Part shown: piece by piece, positions 1 through 7,384 of the stretch
Numbering within the stretch: position 1 is the first letter of the stretch
Layout: each line of letters starts with the position of its first letter
Assembly: GCA_900757715.1 (NCBI GenBank)
Contig: CAAEOZ010000255.1
Location: 1-15,826, forward strand
Origin: an uncultured Veillonella sp.
Lineage (GTDB): Bacteria > Bacillota > Negativicutes > Veillonellales > Veillonellaceae
Length of the DNA: 15,826 nucleotides
Direction of reading: 5' to 3'
The notes under the pieces: model-generated
What the model saw: only the letters and a program-made list of their open reading frames with translations
Database searches by the model: none
What the model was told of the DNA's origin: nothing
Program-made: the position numbers and the translations under genes

Positions 1-832
1 TCTTTCCATGACTCGCTTGGCTAAAGATGAAGATTGGCAATATGTTATCGAAGCACAAGAAAAAGATGAAGCTATCGTATGTAAAGGTATTGATGCTATC
101 CCAGCAGGTTTGGTAGTAACAGTTAAATCCCTTCGTGGTTTCATTCCATTGTCCCAAGGTGATGTTCATTTCGTGAAATCCTTGGACAACTTGGTTGGTA
201 CAGAATTTGAAGCTAAAGTACTTGAAATCGATGAAAAGAAAAACCGTTTGGTTCTTTCCCGTCGTGCAGTATTGGAAGTGGAACGTCAAGCTAAATTAGC
301 TGAAGCATTGAAAAACATTAACGTTGGCGAGAACTATAAAGGTATTGTTCGTAAAATCATGCCTTATGGTGCATTCGTAGATATCGGCGGTATTGAAGGT
401 TTACTTCACATTTCCGATATTTCTTGGCAAAAAATTAAAAAAGTGGAAGATGTTCTTTCCGTTGGTCAAGAAATCGAAGTTAAATTACAATCCTTCGACG
501 CTGAAAGCAATAAATTATCCTTGTCCTTAAAAGCTTTATCTAAGAGCCCATGGGACGTTGCTGAAGAAACATTGCATGTTGGCGATGTTATTAACGGCAA
601 AGTTGTTCGTTTAGTAGCTTACGGTGCATTCGTAGCTGTTAATGACGATATCCAAGGTTTACTTCACATTTCCCAAATTACAAAACAACGTAATGCGAAA
701 GTTGAAGATTACTTGAACCGTGGTCAAGAAGTTGAAGTTAAAATTATTTCTCTTAACAAAGATGAAAAGAAATTGGGTTTGGCTTTGACTGAGTTGATGG
801 AATCAAAAGAAACTGCAGAAGACGCTGAATAA
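1..832 (+). CDS. rpsA: Ribosomal protein S1-type protein, C-terminal part (5' end cut by window)
   Basis: The reading frame is open to the left edge, so the ATG at position 8 is an internal methionine and the true start lies outside. About 276 residues are visible with three S1 RNA-binding (OB-fold) repeats, counted from that methionine: roughly 15-88, 105-178 and 192-266. Repeats two and three carry the typical YGAFV and GLLHIS signatures. S1 proteins bind mRNA on the 30S subunit and help initiation on weakly structured or SD-poor messages. In many Clostridia and Negativicutes the S1 repeats are fused to the C-terminus of IspH (HMB-PP reductase), and that arrangement is quite possible here but cannot be seen. 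The gene ends in an acidic tail (ETAEDAE) and is followed by a strong terminator, so it closes its own transcription unit. The S1 family call is firm; full domain composition is unknown. Confidence 0.9.
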   Translation, partial: LSMTRLAKDEDWQYVIEAQEKDEAIVCKGIDAIPAGLVVTVKSLRGFIPLSQGDVHFVKSLDNLVGTEFEAKVLEIDEKKNRLVLSRRAVLEVERQAKLAEALKNINVGENYKGIVRKIMPYGAFVDIGGIEGLLHISDISWQKIKKVEDVLSVGQEIEVKLQSFDAESNKLSLSLKALSKSPWDVAEETLHVGDVINGKVVRLVAYGAFVAVNDDIQGLLHISQITKQRNAKVEDYLNRGQEVEVKIISLNKDEKKLGLALTELMESKETAEDAE

Positions 833-845
833 TTCATTGTCTAAT

Positions 846-881
846 AAAAGGCTAGCCAAGGTTTCCTTGGTTAGCCTTTTT
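846..881 (+). terminator. Intrinsic terminator after the S1 gene
   Basis: A 16-base left arm (846-861) pairs with 865-880 through one G-T wobble around a TTT loop, and the right arm runs into five T's (877-881). It lies 14 bases after the S1 stop codon. The A-rich foot of the left arm also makes it a plausible weak terminator on the other strand. Confidence 0.92.
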
Positions 882-909
882 GCGTACTTTACTTAGAATA
901 TGATAAAAT
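880..909 (+). promoter_or_regulatory. Candidate promoter for der
   Basis: TTGCGT (880-885), 18 bases, then TAAAAT (904-909), which matches the -10 consensus at five of six positions while the -35 box is weak. It sits directly behind the S1 terminator and about 35 bases before the der start, where a promoter is expected. An alternative -10 is TATGAT at 899-904. This is inferred from consensus only. Confidence 0.35.
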
Positions 910-945
910 ATAGTAATGTATTAGATTAGATAATGAGGTGAAACT

Positions 946-2280
946 ATGGCAAAACCATTAGTGGCTGTTGTAGGCCGTCCAAATGTAGGTAAATCTACAC
1001 TTTTTAATGCCATTGTTAATAAACGTATCTCTATCGTTGAAGATATTCCGGGGGTAACAAGGGACCGTATTTACTTCGATGCAGAGTGGTTAAATCGTGA
1101 GTTTACAATGATCGATACAGGTGGTATCGAGTTCATTACTGAAAATAGTCATGTTATTCCTAAGATGATGCGATTACAAGCTGAATTAGCTATTGAAGAA
1201 GCGGATGTAATTTTATTCGTCGTCGATGGTAAACAAGGTATTGTACCTGCTGATGAAGAAGTTGCAAATATTCTTAGAGCTAGTGGAAAACCTGTTGTAC
1301 TCGTAGTTAATAAGATTGATAGTGTAAATCAAGAGCCGAATATTTATGAATTCTACAATCTTGGTTTGGGGGACCCCATTGGCATTTCCGCTAAAAATCT
1401 TATGAATTTAGGTGATTTGCTGGATGATACTGTTAAACATTTTCCACCAGTTGGCACTAATGTAGATGATGAAGATACTATTCATGTTGCCGTTATTGGT
1501 CGTCCAAATGTAGGTAAATCTTCTTTGACTAATGCATTATTAGGACAAGATCGTGTAATAGTATCTGATGTAGCAGGTACTACTCGAGACTCCATTGATA
1601 CGTATTGGACTCATGAGGGCCAAAAATTTGTACTTATTGATACGGCGGGAATGCGTCGTAAGTCTAAAATCGAAGAAGCCGTTGAACGATATAGTATTGT
1701 CCGCTCTTTGCGATCAGTAGATTGTGCTGATATTGTAGTTCTTGTACTAGATGCTCAAGATGGTGTTACAGAACAAGATAAAAAAATTGCAGGTTATGCT
1801 TACGAAGCGGGTAAAGGTGTAGTCATTGTTGTGAATAAATGGGATCTTGTTGAAAAAGATGACAAAACAACATTGCGATTTACTGAAGATATTTATGATG
1901 AATTAGGTTTTTTACAGTTTGCACCTATCCTGTTTGCTTCTGCTTTAACTAAGCAACGTATTCACCGTTTAGCTGATATGTTGAAGTTCGTATCTGAACA
2001 ACAATACCGCCGTGTATCTACTGGGACGTTAAATCAATTATTACAAGATGCACAAACCGTAAATCCCGTGCCATCTCGCAATGGTAGAATTCCAAAAATC
2101 TATTATATGACGCAAGCTAGTGTTAAGCCGCCTACATTCATTTTATTTGTAAATGAACCAGAGCTAATTCACTTCTCTTATATGCGTTTCTTAGAGAATC
2201 GATTGCGTGAGTCCTTTGGTTTTGAAGGAACTCCGATTCGTTTAGTATTACGTGGCAAGAAACGGGATGATGAAGACTAA
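946..2280 (+). CDS. der: Ribosome biogenesis GTPase Der (EngA)
   Basis: Der is an essential double GTPase that binds the 50S subunit and promotes late assembly. The 444 residues are normal for the family. Two tandem TrmE-Era-Ser-like G domains are visible. The first has a P-loop GRPNVGKST (residues 10-18), a G2/switch region ending in GVTRD, DTGG and NKID. The second has GRPNVGKSS (185-193), AGTTRD, DTAG and NKWD. A KH-like domain fills the last ~90 residues and ends in a basic tail (RGKKRDDED). The ATG is preceded at good spacing by GAGGTG (935-940). The stop codon overlaps the plsY start by one base, so the two genes are almost certainly co-transcribed and translationally coupled. The der-plsY-gpsA order is common in Firmicutes. 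Identification is secure. Confidence 0.98.
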   Translation: MAKPLVAVVGRPNVGKSTLFNAIVNKRISIVEDIPGVTRDRIYFDAEWLNREFTMIDTGGIEFITENSHVIPKMMRLQAELAIEEADVILFVVDGKQGIVPADEEVANILRASGKPVVLVVNKIDSVNQEPNIYEFYNLGLGDPIGISAKNLMNLGDLLDDTVKHFPPVGTNVDDEDTIHVAVIGRPNVGKSSLTNALLGQDRVIVSDVAGTTRDSIDTYWTHEGQKFVLIDTAGMRRKSKIEEAVERYSIVRSLRSVDCADIVVLVLDAQDGVTEQDKKIAGYAYEAGKGVVIVVNKWDLVEKDDKTTLRFTEDIYDELGFLQFAPILFASALTKQRIHRLADMLKFVSEQQYRRVSTGTLNQLLQDAQTVNPVPSRNGRIPKIYYMTQASVKPPTFILFVNEPELIHFSYMRFLENRLRESFGFEGTPIRLVLRGKKRDDED

Positions 2281-2876
2281 TGGATATAATGATTATTGTA
2301 TATGCTGTATTATCATATCTTATCGGATCAATTCCTAGTGGATTAATTATAGGTAAGCTTTTCTTTAATACAGACGTACGACAATATGGCTCTAAAAATA
2401 TTGGCGCTACTAATACATATCGAGTTATCGGACTTAAAGCAGCCTTACCTGTATTTTTATGTGATGCTTTAAAAGGGGCAGCAGGAGTAGTGCTACTCTC
2501 ACCTTATGGGCCTATGTTTATGATCTTAGGTGGTATTCTTGGGATGATGGGACATAACTGGTCTGTTTTCCTGGGGTTTAAGGGTGGTCGTGGTGTTGCC
2601 ACGGGGTTAGGTGTTCTTGTTGCACTTTCTCCAATAGTAGCATTGATTTGCTTTTTGGTATGGGGTGTTATCGTATACTTCACTAAACTTGTATCTTTAG
2701 GCTCTATCATTGCCGCTGCATTAGTACCATTACTGATGTATTTCACTGGAGAATCCTTCTGGTTTGTTGGCTTTGGCGGGTTAGCAGCTTTGTTTGTCAT
2801 TGTACGTCACTGGGATAATATTAAGCGTCTACTTGCTGGAAACGAGTTAAAAGTAGAGCGTATTAAAAAGGATTAA
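2280..2876 (+). CDS. plsY: Acyl-phosphate:glycerol-3-phosphate acyltransferase PlsY
   Basis: PlsY transfers an acyl group from acyl-phosphate to sn-glycerol-3-phosphate, making lysophosphatidate as the first step of phospholipid synthesis at the inner membrane. The protein has 198 residues, the usual size, and is strongly hydrophobic with about five membrane segments. Family motifs are present: SYLIGSIPSG near the N-terminus, GSKNIGATN (37-45, substrate-binding loop) and GHNWSVFLGFKGGRG (91-105). The ATG overlaps the der stop by one base. An in-frame ATG three codons later (2289) is a possible alternative that would not affect the motifs. It lies three bases before gpsA, whose product supplies its acceptor, so the pair forms a functional unit. 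The long antisense frame over its second half is a shadow. Confidence 0.97.
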   Translation: MDIMIIVYAVLSYLIGSIPSGLIIGKLFFNTDVRQYGSKNIGATNTYRVIGLKAALPVFLCDALKGAAGVVLLSPYGPMFMILGGILGMMGHNWSVFLGFKGGRGVATGLGVLVALSPIVALICFLVWGVIVYFTKLVSLGSIIAAALVPLLMYFTGESFWFVGFGGLAALFVIVRHWDNIKRLLAGNELKVERIKKD

Positions 2877-2879
2877 AGA

Positions 2880-3878
2880 ATGAATGTTGTTGTTATCGGC
2901 TCTGGTAGTTGGGGGACGGCCCTTGCTATTAAATCCGTTTTAGCTGGAAATACTACAACTATATTTTGTCGTCGTCCAGAATTTGCAGATAAACTTGCAA
3001 AAGACTTAGAGAATAAAGACTATTTACCAGGTGTAAAACTTCCAGAAGAATTACAATATAGTTCTGATTTAGAAGCTTGTATTAGTAATGCTGAAGTGGT
3101 ATTAATGGTTACACCTTCTGTACATGTACGTACCAGTTTAGAGGCTATTAAACCGTATGCTCATAAAAATCAAGCCTATATTTTATGTTCAAAAGGTGTA
3201 GAACGAACAAGTGGAAAACTTTTAACGACTGTTATGAAAGAAGTTCTTGGTTCTGTGGGATGTAATCTAGCTGTTTTATCTGGACCAAATCATGCTGAAG
3301 AGATTGGTCGTAATTTGCCTGCTGCCTCTGTGTTGAGTACAGAGAATCTAGAAGTGGCTACAACATTGCAAAAAGCATTATGTAGTCAAAACTTTAGAAT
3401 TTACGCAAATACAGATATCATTGGTGTTGAGTTAGCTGGTGCTACCAAAAATATTATTGCTCTTGCAGCAGGTATTGTAGATGGTCTAGCCTTAGGTGAT
3501 AATTGCAAGGCTTTATTATTAACACGTGGTCTCCATGAGATGACGCGTTTTGGCGTAGCCTTAGGTGCTCAAAAGGAAACTTATGCTGGTCTTGCTGGTA
3601 TGGGAGATTTGATTGCTACCTGTATGAGTCCTCATGGTCGTAACCGTGCGGCTGGGCAAAAACTAGCAGCCGGTAAGACGATGGATTATATCATTAATCA
3701 TACGAATATGGTGGTAGAAGGATTTTTTGCTACAGATATTATTTATAAAATGGCTTGTGAACATCAAATTGAAATGCCTATAACGAAGGCTTTATACGAG
3801 GTTTTATACGAAAAAAAATCTCCATCCATAGCATTAGGCGAGTTGATGGGACGTGATATTAAAATTGAAGTATCATAG
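2880..3878 (+). CDS. gpsA: NAD(P)-dependent glycerol-3-phosphate dehydrogenase GpsA
   Basis: GpsA reduces dihydroxyacetone phosphate to sn-glycerol-3-phosphate for phospholipid synthesis, in the cytoplasm. The 332 residues match the family length. An N-terminal Rossmann fold starts with MNVVVIGSGSWGTALA, carrying the GxGxxG-type nucleotide loop (residues 7-12). The catalytic lysine motif GATKNIIALAAGI places Lys at about 190. The C-terminal helical domain contains GLAGMGDLIATC and the substrate-binding GRNR. The start lies three bases after the plsY stop, with the end of plsY supplying the weak AAAGA upstream signal. Close spacing and pathway logic argue for one transcript with plsY. Near the C-terminus a short tandem duplication (LYEVLYEKK) precedes an A8 run, which is a simple sequence feature without obvious consequence. 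Confidence 0.98.
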   Translation: MNVVVIGSGSWGTALAIKSVLAGNTTTIFCRRPEFADKLAKDLENKDYLPGVKLPEELQYSSDLEACISNAEVVLMVTPSVHVRTSLEAIKPYAHKNQAYILCSKGVERTSGKLLTTVMKEVLGSVGCNLAVLSGPNHAEEIGRNLPAASVLSTENLEVATTLQKALCSQNFRIYANTDIIGVELAGATKNIIALAAGIVDGLALGDNCKALLLTRGLHEMTRFGVALGAQKETYAGLAGMGDLIATCMSPHGRNRAAGQKLAAGKTMDYIINHTNMVVEGFFATDIIYKMACEHQIEMPITKALYEVLYEKKSPSIALGELMGRDIKIEVS

Positions 3879-3893
3879 ATAAAAGATACTTTT
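3868..3893 (+). terminator. Weak hairpin with short T-run after gpsA
   Basis: A seven-base arm AAGTATC (3868-3874), overlapping the gpsA stop codon, pairs with GATACTT (3885-3891) across a ten-base loop, followed by TTTT and more A/T. The stem is A/T rich and short, so it may only attenuate read-through into rsmD or do nothing. Confidence 0.3.
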
Positions 3894-3918
3894 AATTTGG
3901 TTATTTATATACTATAAT
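3890..3918 (+). promoter_or_regulatory. Candidate promoter for rsmD-coaD
   Basis: A perfect TATAAT lies at 3913-3918, 27 bases before the rsmD start. The sequence 17 bases upstream (TTTTAA, 3890-3895) is a poor -35 box, so the call rests mainly on the -10 and on position in the only real gap between gpsA and rsmD. Confidence 0.4.
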
Positions 3919-3945
3919 TAATGAGTATAATCTTGTGAGGGTTGT

Positions 3946-4497
3946 ATGCGAATTATTGGCGGAACTGCTAAGGGACATGTTATAAAAGCACCTAAAGGAT
4001 TAGATACTAGACCTACACTTGATCGTGTTCGTGAAAGTGTATTTAATGTATTAGCAAATAGAGGTATATTTGGTTCTGATGTACTAGATATATTTTCTGG
4101 CACTGGTGCAGTAGCAATTGAAGCCTTAAGTCGTGGTGCAGCACATGCAGTAGCAGTGGACTTTAAAACGGGCAAACTAATTTTAGAGAATGCTAAACAT
4201 TGTCGTGTGGATGATCGGTTAGAAATCATTCCGAGGAAGCTTTCACAATTAAAAAATTATATAGTGGGGCGACAGTTCGATTATATATTTTCTGATCCGC
4301 CATATGAAAACGGATTTATACAAGATACCATAGATTTGGTTGTAAACCATGATTTGTTAAAATCTGAAGGAATTTTATTGTTAGAACATCATAAGGATGA
4401 GGTTTTCACCTTACCAGAATCATGGGAGTGTATAAAAGAACAGAAATTTGGTTATACGATAGTTTCCTATTTTGTAAAGATAGCCGAAAGGAGCTAA
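3946..4497 (+). CDS. rsmD: 16S rRNA (guanine(966)-N2)-methyltransferase RsmD
   Basis: RsmD methylates N2 of G966 (E. coli numbering) in helix 31 of 16S rRNA on assembled or nearly assembled 30S particles, using S-adenosylmethionine. The 183 residues fit the family. The protein begins with the hallmark MRIIGGTAKG and RPTLDRVRESVFN, then the SAM-binding motif I VLDIFSGTGAVAIEALSRG. The catalytic DPPY tetrad occupies residues 117-120. The ATG is preceded by GAGGG (3937-3941) at short spacing. The gene is followed four bases later by coaD, whose ribosome-binding site lies inside the end of rsmD. The rsmD-coaD pair is one of the most conserved neighbour pairs in bacteria. SAM for this enzyme is made by the MetK encoded further right in the window. 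Confidence 0.97.
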   Translation: MRIIGGTAKGHVIKAPKGLDTRPTLDRVRESVFNVLANRGIFGSDVLDIFSGTGAVAIEALSRGAAHAVAVDFKTGKLILENAKHCRVDDRLEIIPRKLSQLKNYIVGRQFDYIFSDPPYENGFIQDTIDLVVNHDLLKSEGILLLEHHKDEVFTLPESWECIKEQKFGYTIVSYFVKIAERS

Positions 4498-4501
4498 ACC
4501 T

Positions 4502-4993
4502 GTGCGTATAGGTGTATGTCCGGGTAGTTTTGACCCAGTTACAAATGGACATGTTGATATTTTTGAACGGGGCAGCCGATTGGTTGATAAATTAATCATT
4601 GCTGTCAGCTCAAATCCGAATAAAAATTCCTTATTTACTATGGAAGAACGGGTTGAGATGATTCGAAATTCTGTCAAACATATTCCTAATGTTGAAATTG
4701 ATTGTACAGGTGGCTTGCTCAACGAGTACGTTAAATCCAAGAATGCTACTATTATTATTCGAGGGTTACGTGCATTGAGTGACTTTGAATATGAATTTCA
4801 GCGGGCATTATTTGCAAAATATTTGGATGATGACATTGAAACAGTATTTATTATGACAAATAACAAATATTCTTTTGTCAGCTCCACAGGCATTCGTGAA
4901 CTAGCTAAATTTGGTGGTAAGCTAGATGGTCTTGTTCCGGATGATGTTAAGGAAAAACTTGAAGAACGCTTTAATACGGTCCATAATAAATAG
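4502..4993 (+). CDS. coaD: Phosphopantetheine adenylyltransferase CoaD (GTG start)
   Basis: CoaD transfers AMP from ATP to 4'-phosphopantetheine, giving dephospho-CoA, the fourth of five steps from pantothenate to CoA. The 163 residues are the standard length. The nucleotidyltransferase signature is clear: PGSFDPVTNGH with TNGH at 14-17, and the second motif SSTGIR at 127-132. The start is GTG, chosen because AAAGGAG (4487-4493) lies eight bases upstream, the conserved N-terminus MRIGVCPGSFDP begins exactly there, and no in-frame ATG exists between them. Its SD lies within rsmD, which suggests coupling. The bifunctional CoaBC enzyme, two steps earlier in the same pathway, is encoded in the right half of the window in a different transcription unit. 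Confidence 0.98.
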   Translation: MRIGVCPGSFDPVTNGHVDIFERGSRLVDKLIIAVSSNPNKNSLFTMEERVEMIRNSVKHIPNVEIDCTGGLLNEYVKSKNATIIIRGLRALSDFEYEFQRALFAKYLDDDIETVFIMTNNKYSFVSSTGIRELAKFGGKLDGLVPDDVKEKLEERFNTVHNK

Positions 4994-4998
4994 GGGTG
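4992..4998 (+). promoter_or_regulatory. Ribosome-binding site fixing the start at 5005
   Basis: AGGGGTG overlaps the coaD stop codon and stands six bases before the ATG at 5005. A GTG at 4996 in the same frame lies inside this site, so it cannot itself be the initiation codon. Confidence 0.75.
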
Positions 4999-5004
4999 AA
5001 TTGT

Positions 5005-5472
5005 ATGAAAACAGAAAAATTATTAGAAGATTTAGAGGTTCTTATTGAATCCAGCAGCCGTATTCCTATGACTACAAAACGTATGGTTGAGGAAGACGAA
5101 ATTATGCGTATTATAGATTCTATTCAGGAATCCTTACCTTTGGAACTTGAAGAATCTCGTCGTATTGTAGCAGATAAAGATAAAGTGTTAGCTGATGCTC
5201 AACGTCAGGCTGAAACTTTGATCGATCAAGCTAAAGACTACATTGCTAAATTAACAGCTGAAAGTGAACTTGTAAAACAAGCTCAAGAACAAGCCAATCA
5301 AATTATTAATGCAGCAAACCAATCCTCTGATGAATTGAAGGCTAGCTCTATTCAATATGCTGGTGATGTTCTTAAATACGTTGAAAACAACTTAGAAAAA
5401 ACATTGGAAAGCTTGCGTCAAAACCGTGAAAGTTTAAAACAAACTGAACAACGTACGGAAGAAAACCAATAA
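5005..5472 (+). CDS. Conserved coiled-coil protein downstream of coaD (function unknown; ATP synthase B/H- or DivIVA-like)
   Basis: A 155-residue soluble protein without signal peptide or membrane segment. It has two parts. Residues 1 to about 50 contain a compact helical segment with the run ESSSRIPMTTK and then EEDEIMRIIDSIQESLP; this looks like a conserved head, not generic coiled coil. From about 50 to the end it is a long charged Ala/Gln/Glu-rich helix (DAQRQAETLIDQAKDYIAKL and similar heptads), typical of coiled coils of the ATP synthase b/V-ATPase H or DivIVA type. Such proteins next to coaD are often labelled 'ATPase' in Firmicute genomes, but no nucleotide-binding motif is visible. 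It starts 12 bases after coaD, with the SD overlapping the coaD stop, and ends the unit before a terminator. A scaffold or division/envelope role is a guess from shape and context. Confidence 0.85.
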   Translation: MKTEKLLEDLEVLIESSSRIPMTTKRMVEEDEIMRIIDSIQESLPLELEESRRIVADKDKVLADAQRQAETLIDQAKDYIAKLTAESELVKQAQEQANQIINAANQSSDELKASSIQYAGDVLKYVENNLEKTLESLRQNRESLKQTEQRTEENQ

Positions 5473-5481
5473 TTTAAGTAC

Positions 5482-5514
5482 AGGCTAGATATCATATTAT
5501 ATCTGGCCTTTTTT
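5482..5514 (+). terminator. Intrinsic terminator of the rsmD-coaD unit
   Basis: An 11-base arm (5482-5492) pairs with 5499-5509 through one wobble around a six-base loop, ending in six T's (5509-5514). It lies ten bases past the coiled-coil gene and ends the left plus-strand block. The A/T-rich bases from here to 5606 show no ORF or stable structure that I can support. Confidence 0.9.
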
Positions 5515-5600
5515 ATATTTTAATTCCATAGAAAATTTAAGATAAGTAATATCAAATTTCAGATCAATATGTAAAAATAATGTGAACAAAATAATAAGCC

Positions 5601-5632
5601 AAAAATAAAAGCGAAGGGATACCTTCGCTTTT
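5601..5632 (-). terminator. Intrinsic terminator of rqcH
   Basis: Read on the minus strand, an 11-base perfect stem AAAGCGAAGG-type (arms 5622-5632 and 5607-5617, loop of four) overlaps the last bases of the rqcH stop codon and continues into a T-rich tract (minus-strand bases 5610-5601). The stem is also T-ended on the plus strand, so it can back up the terminator at 5482-5514. Confidence 0.88.
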
Positions 5633-7349
5633 AGTTTTCTCTATAGTTTTCTGGTTTTTTAGGCTCAACAATCATAGTTTGATGGGTATTGAAAATAACA
5701 AATCCCAAAGGAGATCCGGGTGGCTTTTTGATATTTTTTATGTATGTATAATCTACGGGAACCTTACTAGTGTCACGAGCCTTACTAAAGTAGGCTGCAT
5801 ATTGTGCTACTTTAGATAAAATCATATCGTCTGGTTCAACATTGAGCCGTAAAATAAGGTGCGAACCTTGGATATCCTGTGTATGGAACCAAATGTCAGT
5901 TGGTTTTGCAAATCGATGTGTCAAATATTCGTTTTGCTGATTGTTACGGCCAATAAACATTTCACCTTCGTCAATTGTTAAGTGAATGTAGTTAGATTTA
6001 CCAAGCTTGTAAGATAATGGTTTTTTTGATTTTTTTATGATACCTGCATCTATGCATTCTTTGCGTATTTCTTCTAAGCTTTCACGAGTAGTGGCTAAGG
6101 AGATACTGTATAGAATAGATTGTAAGTATGCTAGTTTTGTGGTACTTGCATTGAGTTGGTACTCGCCGCTAACCATACGATTTTTTAGTTTTGTATAAAG
6201 CTTATAGTACCATTGTGCATTTTCCACAATTGTTAAGTTTGGCTTTAAAGGAATCGTTAAGATTTCATTTTCTTCGGAAAGAAGATTTTGCAATTCAATA
6301 GACGGTTCGTATTGCACTTGAAGGTGTGCATTTATCATTAAAAGATCACCATATAATTTATAGGTTTCCATTTTCTTAGTATCTTCTAATTCATCTTTAA
6401 TCTTTTGATGGCGACCTTCTTCCTTTTTAATGGCTGCTATTAAGATTTTTTCTAACTCTTTATCAGCTGTATGAATTGCTTTTGTGTTATGAATGGATTC
6501 TTCTAAGGCTTCAGAAATAGTGTTGTATTCTTTTAATACCTTATAGTTATGTAATAAAATGCTTGCGTAAGCCTTTTTATTGTTATCGTTGATTAAAGTA
6601 AACAAACCATTGCTATTTTCAAGCTTTTCTTTGAGGTGATACAAAGATTTAGTAAACATATCTAATTGGAAAGTATCTAAATCTGTTATGATTTCTTCAC
6701 CATTCAGCTTGGAAATATATAAAACTTCATCCAATAAAGGCTTGCCAAAGCCGTTAAAGATAGATCGAATAGATTGCTGTACGGAACCATTACCAAAAGA
6801 GGTGAGTAGATTTTTGATTTCATCACAATCAAAGTCCATTAAGCTTACGCGATTAGCATTTGGCGGTAGTTCATATCGCAATTTAGGATTAATAGAACGT
6901 TCACGGTTCATAAGTGGAGAGACGTGAATTAAAGATTCTAAAATAACATCGTCTTGTACAAAAATACAGTTGGAATATTTGCCCATTAATTCAACATAAA
7001 TGTATGTACTCGTAATGGAACCATCCATTTCCAATTTATCCGTTTGGATGCACATGATTCGGTCGCCATTGATTTGTTCCACCTTTACAATGCGGCTACC
7101 TTCAATATGCTTTCGTAAGAACATACAAAGTGAGCTTGGTTCTTTTGGTAAATCTTGCAGTGGTTGACTAAGATACATTGCTGGTGTAGCACCTACGGTA
7201 ATGATCAAGTTTTGGTCTTCATTGAGTGCTCGAATTTTAAATAATAATGTAGTTTTATCTATTTGATATAGTTTTTGTATTTGACCTGTTTGTAATCGCT
7301 CGTTTATTTCTTTAGCGAGTACAGACATGGTAAGTCCGTCTAAATTCAT
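5631..7349 (-). CDS. rqcH: Ribosome quality control protein RqcH (Rqc2/NFACT family)
   Basis: RqcH binds stalled 50S subunits that still carry peptidyl-tRNA and recruits tRNA-Ala to add C-terminal alanine tails, marking the product for proteolysis. The protein has 572 residues, the usual size. NFACT-N spans roughly the first 200 residues and includes NGDR at 94-97, whose Asp-Arg pair is the family's tRNA-contacting signature. Helix-hairpin-helix and long coiled-coil segments fill the middle (about 265-420), and NFACT-R lies at about 450-560 with DIWFHTQDIQGSH (485-497). The ATG is preceded by AAAGGAG (minus strand, 7360-7354). It is the only minus-strand gene, convergent with the coaD unit and divergent from yicC. 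Its proximity to yicC-remA matches B. subtilis yloA-yloC. Older annotation as fibronectin-binding protein FbpA refers to the same family. Two A7 tracts at 6036-6021 are discussed as a finding. Confidence 0.95.
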   Translation of the reverse strand: MNLDGLTMSVLAKEINERLQTGQIQKLYQIDKTTLLFKIRALNEDQNLIITVGATPAMYLSQPLQDLPKEPSSLCMFLRKHIEGSRIVKVEQINGDRIMCIQTDKLEMDGSITSTYIYVELMGKYSNCIFVQDDVILESLIHVSPLMNRERSINPKLRYELPPNANRVSLMDFDCDEIKNLLTSFGNGSVQQSIRSIFNGFGKPLLDEVLYISKLNGEEIITDLDTFQLDMFTKSLYHLKEKLENSNGLFTLINDNNKKAYASILLHNYKVLKEYNTISEALEESIHNTKAIHTADKELEKILIAAIKKEEGRHQKIKDELEDTKKMETYKLYGDLLMINAHLQVQYEPSIELQNLLSEENEILTIPLKPNLTIVENAQWYYKLYTKLKNRMVSGEYQLNASTTKLAYLQSILYSISLATTRESLEEIRKECIDAGIIKKSKKPLSYKLGKSNYIHLTIDEGEMFIGRNNQQNEYLTHRFAKPTDIWFHTQDIQGSHLILRLNVEPDDMILSKVAQYAAYFSKARDTSKVPVDYTYIKNIKKPPGSPLGFVIFNTHQTMIVEPKKPENYREN

Positions 7350-7384
7350 AGTACTCCTTTCAAATATATTTAGAAGTATAGTTT

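Noticed and set aside
8..10. ATG as start of the S1 protein
   Set aside because: The frame is open to the window edge and the first visible residues already lie in conserved S1-protein sequence, so it is internal.
2504..2800. 98-residue antisense frame inside plsY
   Set aside because: Proline- and lysine-rich composition typical of a shadow of a hydrophobic gene; no ribosome-binding site or family motif.
4996..4998. GTG start for the coiled-coil gene
   Set aside because: It is part of the AGGGGTG ribosome-binding site that serves ATG 5005.
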